A DNA stretch of 64,000 bases from Onchidella celtica (taxonomy: Eukaryota; Mollusca; Gastropoda; Systellommatophora; Onchidiidae). The stretch lies in contig OZ007570.1 of assembly GCA_963931925.1 (NCBI GenBank), positions 53,953,880 through 54,017,879 of the forward strand, written 5' to 3'. Shown one piece after another: positions 39,001 to 48,122 of this stretch. How positions within the stretch are numbered: position 1 is the first letter of the stretch; every line of letters starts with the position of its first letter. The notes under the pieces were generated by a model that made no database searches, was not told the DNA's origin, and saw only the letters and a program-made list of their open reading frames with translations. Position numbers and translations under genes: made by a program.

Positions 39001-42000
39001 GGAGAGTTTTTCCCATCCAGTCCCCCATTCCTTTTTTCTATTCCTAAAACCTACCAGTGTAAACAGACCTTTAGCACTGAGTGTCAGAAAAAGGTGACGA
39101 AATTAAGCATTGGGTGGGCCTATAAAAATAGCTGGTGCTTTGCGCCGAAACATGCCATAAGTCTAATTTTGGCACACCCTGAAAATACAAAGGCTGAAGT
39201 TCATTTGCGTATAATTTTGATCCTGATCTCTATTACAGTTTCCGTCAGTTTCCCGATCAACAAACTTTTCAACAAACGATTTTTAAAGGAGATTCAACTT
39301 AAAACAGGATGAAAAATACATTGAATTAACTCATTTATCTGGCTTTCTCTGTCAGCTATTTTCAAACACGTGCGCTACATCGGCGCGACGCCCCGCGATC
39401 CTTTGTTATGAGGGGGTCAAATCGGTATGTGCAGCTGAGGGCGAAAACGGCAAGTCTGTCTTGTTCAAGCAATAAAAACACTTGGCAACACACCTTAAAC
39501 AATACAAAAGATAATATACTTTGACAGAAGAAGAATTGAACTTTTATTTTGAAGTAGGACACACGCCGTTTTACATAAACACACAGCAGTAGTATCCTTG
39601 TAATTTTGGCCTAAAATTATGCCAAAATGGGATTTCGCCCCTTCAGCGGGGCAGTTTGGACTACCTGCTACTAATAAGAAACAAGTTTAACCCTCGTCCC
39701 GCGAAAAAATTCGGAGGGCCCGTGTGCACGTTAAAGATACCTTGGCAGTTGGAAATCGTAAAGAGCAGGCCGAAAGGCCGCTGCCCGGGCAAAATTGAAA
39801 TTAATAGATTAAAAATTTATCCATATCATCCCCCCCTCCCCCCGCCAGAACAAGAAATAATAAAACAAGTAAAGTGAGGTGTAAATGCCAAGGGCAGCGA
39901 ACCTCCTAAAATAAAGACCTCAAATGGCCCTCGTCCCGCGATGAGTGAACCCATCTACGTAACGCCCCGTCCGGAGATAGCCAGCGGCCAGTCAGGCGAT
40001 CGTTCACGTGTTGCCGGTAACCTCGGCGGTCGGGTCAATCGGGTCCTTGTGAACACGTGTATCGCGTGTACTTCAGGACGCAATAACAACAATAGTGGTG
40101 GATAAATCGTAAGTGACCCCTATGATATTTGGATAAAAAGTACTTGTGATGATATGCAGTAAGTTTTACTGGGAAATGGAAGGCCCCAAATCAAGAATTT
40201 TCTGCATTTACATGCCGTTTAACACACGTTTTATCATTTTCCCAAGACCTCTGCGCTTTTTCTGTCCCTAAGTCAGGCCATTCGGGTGAACAAATTATTT
40301 TTTAAGCCATTGGCTTAATTTACTAACCACATGTATCGTGACACTGCCTTCTCCCTCCTCTACTATGTAAGGCTTCCAATTACTATAATGTTAGTTTTAG
40401 CGAGAGATTTGATTTCCAGGTCGTAGAGCACAGTCATACATGTACTGAAAAACGGTTTAATCAAAGGAACACACTATCTCTCTAATTACCACATCAAATA
40501 AAGACAACGACCAACAACAAAGTCGGGCATTTTCTCCCAGTTTTCCCTGATGAAAAACCTACCGACAGGCGCCCTTATGCAGCATGCCCTAATATTACAT
40601 CGGAATTCATAATTACAGAAGTAGAACAGCGTCTCAAATACGCACATGGCCCCTTCCTTCTCATTTCACATGTGGACGTCAACCAGCATCAAAGTAAAAG
40701 TTTCCTCAAGATTTTCCCCAGTTCGAACTTCAGACCGTCAGTACTATTACATAAGTATGACGAATTGTTGCATCATAATAAATGTAATTCGATGATACCA
40801 TTAATTTTTGTTAGGATATAGTAGGGGTGACAGGATAGATAAACACGCGAAAATTGTGTGGAAAAAAAACGTGAAAAAAAAAACGACAGCCGCGGCAACC
40901 GAATAAACAAAGCGCAAGGCACACCGTTGATAAAAATGTGGCCTCCCACAGGACCCGCACAAAATAATGGCCTTGCGTGTTGCTAGGGTTAAAAATTCAG
41001 AATTCAGGAAATTTCCTGAGATTTCCCACCCCTGTTAAATAGATTGTAAATGATTTTAAATGGGAAAATAAATAAATTTCAGAGTTTCATCATCTAATTA
41101 ATGCTCACGCTGCCAAAGGCGTTGAAATACGGCATCGATTTTCCAGGCATTCATTCTGCATGGGCGTATCAATATAGCAAGGCCAAGCTGACCACGCCGT
41201 GCGCAAGCTGTGTTTTCACGCGTTAGGTCACTGTCCGCTTTGAGACGTAAGTACCATCTTATTCCTCACAGTATCTCTTCCAAATCAAAGGCATTGTCAT
41301 GATTGTGACAAGGACATGTTAACCTGTGAACCACTGGTCGGACAAACAAGGACTAAGCTTTCAAAGGTTCTCCCAACATTATCAAAAGGTGTGACATCAA
41401 TATGCAAACTGCTCCTCAACAAAATTGCAATACTATAATAATAATAATAATAATATATTGCATTTATATAGCGCCCAACCCCGTCGATGACAAGCTCTGG
41501 GCGCTTTAACAAACTCTTACACACACACACACACACGCATACACAAAAGAAATTCAAAAATATTTACTATTGTTGCTGCCGAAAAACACCTAGCCTAGTT
41601 TGTCTGAAAGAAATGGGTCTTCAGATGGCGTTTGAAAGAACCAATGTCATTAATTTCCCTGGTTGTCTTTGGAAGAGTGTTCCAGATGGTAGGGCCAAGA
41701 AATGAAAAGGACTTTTCTCCTACAGTGGACAGATTCATTTTAGGTACTTTCAATTTTGTAGTGTCAGATGATGATCTTAGTTGACGAGATGGAACATAGT
41801 AATCAGTTAAATCAACTAGGTACGATGGAGCAGTATTATTGACACATTTGTGACAAATGGATGACAATTTGTACATTATTCTTTTCTCGACTACTATCTC
41901 ATTTTCTCACAAGCTGACCAACATGTAGAGTTGTCTATATCTAAGAACCAACCAGATACAAGCTCTGAAATTACCTTTGTCCCAAATGCTCACACTGGTT

Positions 42001-45000
42001 CATTAGTGTGTCAATCTGGATGAAACCATTTGATTAGGGCTTGGGGGGCCATGGCTGGTTAGCATGCTTCGTTCTCACGAAAATTACACTCTACAGCTAT
42101 CAGTTTGGTATCACAAGTCAGATCATTGGTTAGACACTTAAATAGATTTTGCTGATTAATTCATTATCAAGCTTGATAAGACATAGCAGCGAATGTTTTC
42201 ATACTGATCAAATACAAACCAAACCATGTGGACAGCAGTAATGTGGTCATCCCACATCGGCAAGGTTCAGTGCCACCCAGATAAGATTCCCTGTGAGTAA
42301 GGTCACTGACCGGACAGAGGGCTTTAACCCTTTCGTGTTTACCCCGGCCTTAAAATATGGCCCGCGATTTGTACAACCCAGCCGAATCAGGCTTCGTCTA
42401 TGACACCGCCATGTGTTCAACCCGGCCGTATCCGGCCGGAAAGTGTATCCCCTAGTTTTGTATACAATTTTGAGAGGGAGAACAGTGTATGAATAGCTCT
42501 ATAAACAGTAAATGATATCACCAGGTAATCTTCAGATGCCCACTGACCCAGTTTGAACTGTAAAGCATGGATTAGGCCTACAAGTAATGGATTGTATTAC
42601 ACATGGTCATCCGACAGGCCTGTTCCTCCTAAGCCTACAACATCATGTATTGGTCAGCATCAAAGATGTTAAAATAGGTTAATACTATTTTAAGATCTTT
42701 GGTCAGCACACACTTGTGTACATGATGCATGTACTAGCATTGTGCCTTTGTGTGGGCAGTGTTGTATGCTTGGACAACAAATGGGATGGGATGGACAACA
42801 GTCAACAAAAGAGATGGGTTGTGATAGTGTGTAATTAAATACATGTATATTGTCCGTCTGTCTCAGAGGTAGTGTCACACATCCACGTTCAGCATTTCAT
42901 GTTCACAAAACCAACAACCACATTTCGGCATTCGCATTCCGATGTAAATACAGGTTTATCTTTTAGTTCATTCATTTCTCAATAAGTATGTCAAAATTCA
43001 TTATCATAGATGCAACATGGCGGTACCTATTTACCGCGAAACCCCACGAAACCCCGCAAAACCCCACAAACTAGAATCTAGATCTAGTAGATTCTCTGCT
43101 GAAATCTATATCCAGATTGTAGATCTTGGCTTTCTTTATGTAGGCTCGGTAGTTAAATTCCTACGCCCGTTGATAAATCTTATGTGGCGTCCCCCCAAAA
43201 AAGTAAATAGCGTTATTAAACGCTTAATTCGTAAATATAATACTGTAATAGAAAAGGAGTACAACATAGATGCTTTAAACCTGCTCTTTAGTTGCGAACC
43301 TTAAGATGCGGAATGAAATTGAAAATCGGAAATTTCCTCTTTTGTTGCAAACGCGGTTAGCAACACGAAGTGACCATTGAACAATATTGCCAGATGGTCA
43401 TCGACACAAAATGCGAAATTATTCTTTTAAAACACCAAAACTAAGCCAATAAAAAGTTGCTACATGTATATTTCATTATTATTATTATTATTATTTTATA
43501 TAGCGCATATCCATTATTAAAATGCTCTATGCGCTTTACAGAAGAAAACTGTCAACCACAGAGCAGAATGGAGCGCCGGCGAAGCACTCAACACACTGCA
43601 CTGCTTCTTTCTCTCTCCCTGTCTCGCTCACTCTCTCTCTCTCTGTCTCTCTATATCTAAGAGCAAATTGTGACGCAGCCTGTTAGGCGCAGTACACAAC
43701 TCACAATACAAATAATATTTGAATATTTATTAATAATAATATATATTTAATAATGAATAATAAATTTTGTTGTTGCTGGTGGGGGGATGATATGGATAAA
43801 TTTTAATCTATTAATTTCAATTTTGCCCGGGCAGCGGCCTGTTTGGCCTGCTCTTTACGATTTCCAAATGCCAAGGTGTCTTTAACGTGCGCAAAGTGCA
43901 CACGGGCCCTCCGAATTTTTTGGTCCTTAATATTTTCACTTTTCGGACAACACTTAAAAATAGGAACTGAAATTAAAAATTCCATGGGGTTTCGCGGGAA
44001 ATAGTTACCCCAACATGGGGGCTACAATTTCCAATTTAGTGAAGCTATGCAGCAGCGGCGGCCATAGCGCTGAAAAATGTAAACGAATCAGGTCGGCTGC
44101 ATAACCAAGAAGTCGGCCATTAGAGCGCTTTCTTCTTCTTCTTCCTTAAAACTGGTTTTCTCAGATTTGAGTATCTCACCAGTGCGCAATAAAAATCGAC
44201 TCGGCCCGTGTCCCTGGGAGTTAAAAATTTATATACATATAAGGGTGTAAGAAGCGGGAGTCGATTAGATTTATAAAAACTTATAAAAACACTTGATTGT
44301 GGCCATGAGCAGATCAACCAATCTTATCACTGGGTTTATAAGTATATCTATGCAGCCTGTTCAGTAGCTAGCTCTCAACGTGTGCTTTTCCAATTTTGTC
44401 TTAAAAGAGTCTAGGCTACTGCACAATTTTAGGTCCTCCGGCAAAGAGTTCCACAGCCTCAACGTGCTCGGATAAAAAGAATATAAGTGGCCGTCAACAC
44501 TGGATGATGGTATGGCATAGGTCTGGCTATTCCGCCTAGTCTTACTAAAATTAATCCCAACGTGTTCCATGGGTATATCCATCAGACCGCATCTACCTTT
44601 AAAGAAGCTGGTAATTTTATTTCTTGCCCGCCTCTCCTCTAAAGGCATCCAGCCAAGTTTTTGCATATTAATCTTGGTGTTACCCTCCTCAAATTTATAG
44701 TTGTTTGTCACGCTTTACAAGTAGGCAGAATAGAAACACAAAAGGGTTACGGCGAAGCGCACAGGGTATGGGTTAAGAACAGCACAGAAGACAGATGATC
44801 TGGGACGTCTTCCCCCTGTCCGCGCCACTTACCAAAAAGTTTAGAAACATAAATTATTAAGATATAAGCTTAAACAACCTAAATCCACTTATTATCAATT
44901 TGCAATCAATGTTTTGGGGGTTAGGGTAAGGGTTAGGGTTACAAATACGAAACCCAGCCTTTTGATAAGCCCGCTCAAGTCCCCGCTTTAGTGTTTTCTT

Positions 45001-45542
45001 GACTGGCGCGGACTAGACTAGACCTGGACTCTGGATTTCTAGATCAAGACAAGAGAGATCCAGACTCTAGATCTAGAATCTAGATCTAGAGCCAGATCTA
45101 GAGTCTAGATCTAGATCTAGATTTCTAGATCTAGACTCTAGATATCTAGACTCTAGATCTAGATCAAAACGTTTACGTTGACAAAGTTTATTTTTTTCTT
45201 AAGCCCCATACTCATTCTTAATAAATCGATTCATATCATTTTCAGGTCATTCAAATTTAAGCAGATCTTACAAGTCTTCCATTGATGACGTGCGGAGAAA
45301 ACAACAGCTGAAAATGAAAATTCTTATCTCCGCGGCCAACACTCACTGGCAACAGCGCGTGACCTGGCCCATTTCTAGATAAGAGTTCACATTATATCTT
45401 CTTTTGACGATATCAGTTACATTTATTTTATAAACCACAAGATAAATACATATGTGAGAAGACAAACCTGATCCCGCCGATCCCCAGGGGCTGCACTTCC
45501 TCCTTGGTTATCACTTGAACTAACTCCGTTTGTGGTCGCCAT
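29981..45542 (-). CDS. TOLLIP: Toll-interacting protein (TOLLIP), complete, 8 coding exons
   Basis: Endosomal ubiquitin-binding adaptor that partners Tom1 and dampens Toll/IL-1 receptor signalling through IRAK. Exons in transcript order: 45468-45542, 37466-37633, 36774-36907, 34055-34103, 33267-33419, 32529-32613, 32015-32091, 29981-30094. They give 855 nt (284 aa; human TOLLIP is 274) with GT-AG introns and matching phases. Domains: Tom1-binding region with [10 protein letters not shown] (residues 28-37); C2 domain from about residue 68 (GRLSISVVQ, then [65 protein letters not shown]), which binds phosphoinositides in the family; a Pro/Met/Tyr-rich linker; C-terminal CUE domain (about 242-281) with the ubiquitin-binding MFP motif and a terminal LL. 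The first intron (7.8 kb) and the 34104-36773 intron are filled with transposons. Confidence 0.97.
30183..30827 (+). mobile_element. RTE-clade LINE, 5'-truncated 3' fragment with target duplication
   Basis: The insertion is 30192-30818, flanked by ACATAGGGT (30183-30191 and 30819-30827), a 9-bp target duplication. It encodes the C-terminal region of an endonuclease/reverse-transcriptase polyprotein of the RTE/SR2 type: [52 protein letters not shown] and the terminal GGLYPDPG with TGA at 30796-30798. A short (ATG)n-like tail follows, typical of RTE elements. The visible frame (30157-30798) has no stop, so the copy is fairly young, although RT catalytic motifs lie in the missing 5' part. It is antisense to TOLLIP in the last intron. 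Confidence 0.9.
32015..32091 (-). CDS. TOLLIP: TOLLIP exon 7
   Basis: Encodes a Pro/Gln-rich linker ([13 protein letters not shown]) and LYTEEDLKQ, the first CUE helix. Acceptor CATTCTACAG, donor CAG|GTATGT. Confidence 0.95.
32529..32613 (-). CDS. TOLLIP: TOLLIP exon 6
   Basis: Encodes [16 protein letters not shown], the hydrophobic linker between C2 and CUE that is also Met/Pro-rich in vertebrates. Donor G|GTATAC (phase 1). Confidence 0.92.
33267..33419 (-). CDS. TOLLIP: TOLLIP exon 5 (C2, second half)
   Basis: 51 codons: [16 protein letters not shown] and [18 protein letters not shown], nearly the same as vertebrate TOLLIP. Acceptor TATGTAG, donor ACA|GTAAGT. Confidence 0.97.
34055..34103 (-). 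CDS. TOLLIP: TOLLIP exon 4 (C2 micro-exon)
   Basis: 49-nt exon encoding [16 protein letters not shown]; the first base completes a split Thr codon from exon 3. Acceptor GTCCACAG, donor GAG|GTAAAT. Confidence 0.93.
34465..34905 (-). mobile_element. SINE copy B (head missing), with (TTA)n tail
   Basis: Minus-strand copy of the same body as 10379-10665 (AGAGCAGGCCGAA, CTGCCCGGGCAAAATTG), then a GA-rich middle and a 3' hairpin GCGCATA/TATGCGC followed by TATATAAATGC and TTA repeats. Closely matches copy C at 43474. The tRNA-derived head is absent. Confidence 0.75.
35408..36094 (+). mobile_element. Deletion-derived piggyBac-type element with transposase N-terminal remnant
   Basis: Element 35412-36090 between intact TTAA duplications (35408-35411, 36091-36094). 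Termini are CCCTCTT and, inverted, AAGAGGG. Inside the left end are two tandem hairpins of the form GAGCCAC-N4-GTGGCTTT. An ATG at 35592 opens a 32-codon acidic Ser/Asp/Glu-rich frame ([15 protein letters not shown], stop 35688) like the N-terminus of piggyBac transposases; the catalytic part is deleted. Contains an 18-G tract. Lies in the TOLLIP intron between exons 3 and 4. Confidence 0.75.
36774..36907 (-). CDS. TOLLIP: TOLLIP exon 3 (C2, first half)
   Basis: Encodes [20 protein letters not shown] and [20 protein letters not shown]. Acceptor CTGATTTCAG, donor AC|GTGAGT (phase 2). Confidence 0.96.
37466..37633 (-). CDS. TOLLIP: TOLLIP exon 2 (Tom1-binding region, start of C2)
   Basis: 56 codons: [17 protein letters not shown], a Gln-rich helix, then GRLSISVVQ opening the C2 domain. 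Acceptor ATCACAG, donor CAG|GTAAGG. Confidence 0.96.
37842..37919. mobile_element. 78-bp foldback MITE with TA flanks (mariner-like)
   Basis: A near-perfect inverted repeat: CAGGGTGGGCCAAAAG at 37844 and its complement ending at 37917, with arms of about 30 bp and a 13-14 base AT loop. TA dinucleotides flank both ends, as for Tc1/mariner targets. Transcribed from either strand it would make a miRNA-precursor-sized hairpin. Confidence 0.75.
38520..39072. repeat. Tandem dimer of a long palindromic (foldback) element
   Basis: Two units (about 38520-38802 and 38803-39072), each a near-complete inverted repeat. The arm begins CTGGTAGGTTTTAGGAATAG and ends with its complement CTATTCCTAAAACCTAC, with a unit centre around 38665 and 38945. 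The outermost ends are CCAGTTTACACTGG / CCAGTGTAAACAGACC, and the same motif joins the units. No coding capacity. Probably a non-autonomous DNA element that inserted twice or duplicated in tandem. Confidence 0.75.
39704..39848 (+). mobile_element. SINE copy D (fragment)
   Basis: Plus-strand copy of the SINE body: AAAAAATTCGGAGGGCCCGT, GTTAAAGATACCTTGGCAGT, AGAGCAGGCCGAAAGGCCGC, GCCCGGGCAAAATTGAAATT. Lacks the tRNA-like head and the hairpin tail. Confidence 0.7.
40822..41034. mobile_element. Possible hAT-like fragment
   Basis: The right end, read inverted, is CAGGGGTGGGAAATCTCAGG, a typical hAT terminus. The left end TAGGGGTGACAGG is only a partial match, and the flanking octamers (GGATATAG, TTAAATAG) are only partly alike. 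Confidence 0.3.
41434..41885 (-). mobile_element. CR1/L2-like LINE 3' end
   Basis: Minus strand. The frame 41876-41595 encodes the C-terminal domain found at the end of CR1/L2-type ORF2 proteins ([44 protein letters not shown]) with its stop. A short 3' UTR follows, then a hairpin GCGCCCA/TGGGCGC, TATATAAATGC and a (TTA)n tail. The 5' part, including RT motifs, is missing. Lies in TOLLIP intron 1. Confidence 0.8.
43013..44018. mobile_element. MITE of unassigned superfamily, 8-bp target duplication
   Basis: Element 43021-44010 flanked by exact CAACATGG (43013-43020, 44011-44018). Terminal inverted repeats of about 28 bp: CGGTACCTATTTACCGCG and, inverted, GGGTAACTATTTCCCGCG, both continuing GAAACCCCA. 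The left end has three GAAACCCC-like repeats. A 95-codon frame (43017-43304) of unknown nature may be a remnant. SINE copy C sits inside it. An 8-bp duplication fits hAT, P or Mutator-like groups, but the termini do not let me choose. Confidence 0.75.
43474..43928 (-). mobile_element. SINE copy C (head missing), nested in MITE
   Basis: Same structure as copy B: body with CTTTACGATTTCC on +, a GA-rich stretch, hairpin GCGCATA/TATGCGC (43503-43509, 43528-43534) and a (TTA)n tail at the 3' end. Inserted within 43021-44010. Confidence 0.75.
44131..44716 (-). mobile_element. LINE 3' fragment with (GAA)n tail
   Basis: The frame 44711-44361 (minus) encodes an ORF2 C-terminal domain of Jockey/CR1-like LINEs: [48 protein letters not shown], stop. 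The 3' UTR ends in a GAA repeat at 44131-44142. CGCTTT at both junctions is a possible target duplication. It interrupts TTAA-element copy 1. Confidence 0.75.
44916..44941. repeat. Short telomere-like TTAGGG tract
   Basis: GGTTAGGGTAAGGGTTAGGG: about three TTAGGG-type units with one variant. Too short to be a telomere; an interstitial tract in TOLLIP intron 1. Confidence 0.6.
45011..45167. repeat. Cryptic repeat of CTAGA/TCTAGATC palindromes
   Basis: About 150 bp built almost wholly from overlapping TCTAGA, AGATCT and CTAGATCTAG motifs with irregular spacing, flanked by ordinary sequence. Self-complementary throughout. Lies in TOLLIP intron 1, about 300 bp from exon 1. Confidence 0.75.
45468..45542 (-). 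CDS. TOLLIP: TOLLIP exon 1 (start codon)
   Basis: ATG at 45542-45540; encodes [15 protein letters not shown] and ends GATCAG|GTTTGTC in phase 0. The MATT start resembles vertebrate TOLLIP. The ATG lies in a usable initiation context, and no upstream in-frame alternative is needed. Confidence 0.9.
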
Positions 45543-45610
45543 TGTTGTTGTTGAAGACTTGTAGATTAGTCATGATAATTATACTTTCACTTTACAAAAG
45601 ATTTCCAGGA

Positions 45611-45623
45611 GGCATTGTGGGAA
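45611..45623 (-). promoter_or_regulatory. ZNF143/Staf-like promoter motif upstream of TOLLIP
   Basis: On the minus strand TTCCCACAATGCC, about 70 bp upstream of the TOLLIP ATG, resembles the core TCCCAnnATGC of the ZNF143 (Staf) site found in many animal promoters. Position and orientation fit a core-promoter element; activity is not shown. Confidence 0.4.
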
Positions 45624-48011
45624 GTAATTGCAAAATCAATGGGCGTGTTTCCTGCCTTCGTTGAAAATAATTATGTTTTCAGTATTTTATACCGGGGAGG
45701 GGTGAGGGAGTGCATGCATGCAGATAGGATTTATTTTTATAACCGTACACGCATACCTGCTGTTAAATTTCAATTCACGATGATGATTCTACCTTGGTTT
45801 AAATACTGTGTACATTTTCCCTATTGATTTCACTGCTGTATCTTTCATAGTTGAGAAATTGAAATTATTTAGGAGTACATTTACTTGGAAATTTAAGCAA
45901 TTATGATTTAAGACATGCTTCCTTTCCTCATGGGAACTGGGACCTGATTTATGATATGTGTGTATGTGTGTGTTTAAGTGAAGGAAATAGGCCCTTTGTG
46001 AGGGCCAAAATATTTAAAATGCCACAGAAAATCAGTGGGACTGCAGCAGGACCTGGCTTAAAGTTAGAATGCAGCACAAAAAAAAGGGGGGGAGAAGAAA
46101 AATGTGTGTTGCATTATATATATATATATATCATACAGTTTATGTGTATAAATTGGAAAAGAATTTCAAATGGAAGAAATACATGTAACTATATATCTTT
46201 CATGCATCAGGTAAAAAAAAAAAAAATGGAATAAGGAAAACAGTATCTGGAAATGACTATAGGAATCTGTGAACATCTACTTAGCTGTCAGTATCACCAG
46301 TGCTGGTTCCTCGTCCCCCATGGATTACATGAAGATCTGTCACATATCGTCCCCTTATAATGACCAGGATCTATCTCCCCTTTATGGCTGAATTGGATTA
46401 CACACTTCTACAGACTTTCTCCGTTGTGTGTCAAAGTATCAAGTTGACAGCTTGGTGTAATTGTAAGTATTGATAAAAAGAAAAAAGTAGCATATCTAAA
46501 TGCAATGAGTACATGAAACTTTGATCATCAATCTCTCAAAAGTTGATGGAAGTGGGAGTTAGAACCTTGTCATTCTAAGGGGACGAAATATCCACTTATT
46601 GTTGCTAATTTTTTTTTAAACTTTAAAATTAGTTTCAACTTCAGTGGCCTAGCAACTCCTATTCTTGGAAAAAAACAATGTAGACCCTGGTGGCTCTCAT
46701 TTTCAGTTTCAAGGCTGCATTCTCCCCCTCAGTCTGCAATTGCCATTTCATAAACTTCTCACATTCCTTACATATATTTTACCTACTCAGGCTTTACACA
46801 GTTGTTCATTTTGTGCTAAAATTTTACTGTTGTTATAGAATTATTACACAGAAAATACATTGTTATCTTTTCAACATATTTATGTTTTTATTATGTGTTC
46901 TGGTTTTTATGTCAACTTTTCTTCAAGGATTTATAATACATGTATTTTAAGTTTCAGGTACAAATGTTGCTGCTCTATGGGACTCAGTGATGGAGATCAA
47001 CATTCTTGTCTAGCTATGTCCATCACTATGTCCGGAAGCAACAATATAATTGGATTTCCATTCAGGCAGTCAATTCTCTGCCATTTTCACACTGAAATCT
47101 TTTCAAACAAACACAAAATATGAAGACTAAGTAAGCATAAAATTTATTTCATATAACCTTTAATCAAATCTGGCAGTTCATCCTGACACCAGGATTTTCA
47201 CATTAAAATCAACAGCATATATTGTCCTCAATCACAACTAATTCTTTTCAAACAAACATATATACTTGAACATATAAGACTAATTTAACACGTAACTTAT
47301 TTCATCTGGCTATTAATCACAATTAGCGATCTAACGCGAGGATACGTGAAGAGGATTTACAAAACTATATCAACTTTGAACAGTTTTACCATACACCACA
47401 TCCATGATTATAACATTTTTCACAACATTAATTCCAATTTTACACAGTTTGGTTACTGCAGTAATACAAATGGGTATATTCTAGAAAAGACAGTTTTGCG
47501 AATGTTGCAATTATGAACAGGTCACAAATATAGAATTATATGCAAGAGGAAGATTGATGCCTGAAAACACCACCTTAGATTTCACTTCCTGAAAATGAAG
47601 TAGCACTCTCTACTCACTCTTCTTAATGATATAAAACGCTCTGAATATTATAGCACAACACAATCATGTTAACTTTGGAAGAAAAAGACAAAATCCAGAC
47701 AACTGATCAGAAAAAAACAGGGCATACTTCCCGCATTTAAGATAGATGCAGGATTGAAAGGCCTTTGAATTTCTTGAGGCAGAAACAAGGTTGCACTGTG
47801 CTTATACATGCAGAATTTTCAACACTGCAAACAGGCAATGTGTTTATTTTTAAAACATCTGATTAAATAATGAGTTGAGCTAGGGTAGGACGGACATAGG
47901 TACATGAAGGGTTTAGGCGAATTTGCTGGTTGGATCCTATAATTTACAAGACACTTTTCCACGAGTTGAACAATACTGATAAAAGTCTGCTTTCGCGACG
48001 GATATTATAGT
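45624..48011. other. Intergenic region between TOLLIP promoter and prolyl iminopeptidase 3' end
   Basis: No gene recognised. Contains a short TA/ATAT tract near 46117-46131 and AT-rich sequence. The left part should hold the TOLLIP promoter; the right part is likely the 3' UTR of the minus-strand peptidase. Confidence 0.5.
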
Positions 48012-48122
48012 TTATAAATGTTTGTATTTTTCAGTTGCATCCAACAGAGCTGATCTTATGCCTTGATCTTTGTCTGAGTGACCATCAACTGGAGCAAGGA
48101 CCCAGTCACAGGAAGGAAGAGC
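48012..48122 (-). CDS. pip: Prolyl iminopeptidase exon 8 (catalytic His, stop)
   Basis: Encodes ALPSCDWVLAPVDGHSDKDQ, then GIRSALLDATEKYKHL and TAA (48012-48014). DGHS holds the catalytic histidine. Acceptor CTTTTCATTCAG. Confidence 0.95.
   Translation of the reverse strand, partial: ALPSCDWVLAPVDGHSDKDQGIRSALLDATEKYKHL

Larger units (their letters stand above)
42324..44750. mobile_element. TTAA-type element copy 1, carrying nested insertions
   Basis: Left end TTAA + CCCTTTCGTGTTTA at 42324-42341. Right end, inverted, CCCTTTTGTGTTTC at 44733-44746, then TTAC (mutated TTAA). 42328-43020 plus 44011-44130 and 44717-44746 align with the uninterrupted copy at 49934-50664. Three tandem hairpin-forming motifs (CCCGGCC...TGGCC, CAGCC...GGCTTCG, CCGGCC...CCGGCCGG) follow the left end. 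It is interrupted by a 990-bp MITE (43021-44010) and a LINE fragment (44131-44716). Confidence 0.75.

Noticed and set aside
39090-39190. Second mariner-like element (GGGTGGGCC ... GGCACACCCTG)
   Set aside because: Only partial similarity to the 37844 hairpin ends and no consistent TA-flanked inverted repeat.
44916-44941. Telomere or telomere fusion
   Set aside because: Only about three units with a variant; too short, and surrounded by intronic repeats.
45060-45165. CRISPR-like array
   Set aside because: Repeats are overlapping palindromes without spacers; eukaryotic context.
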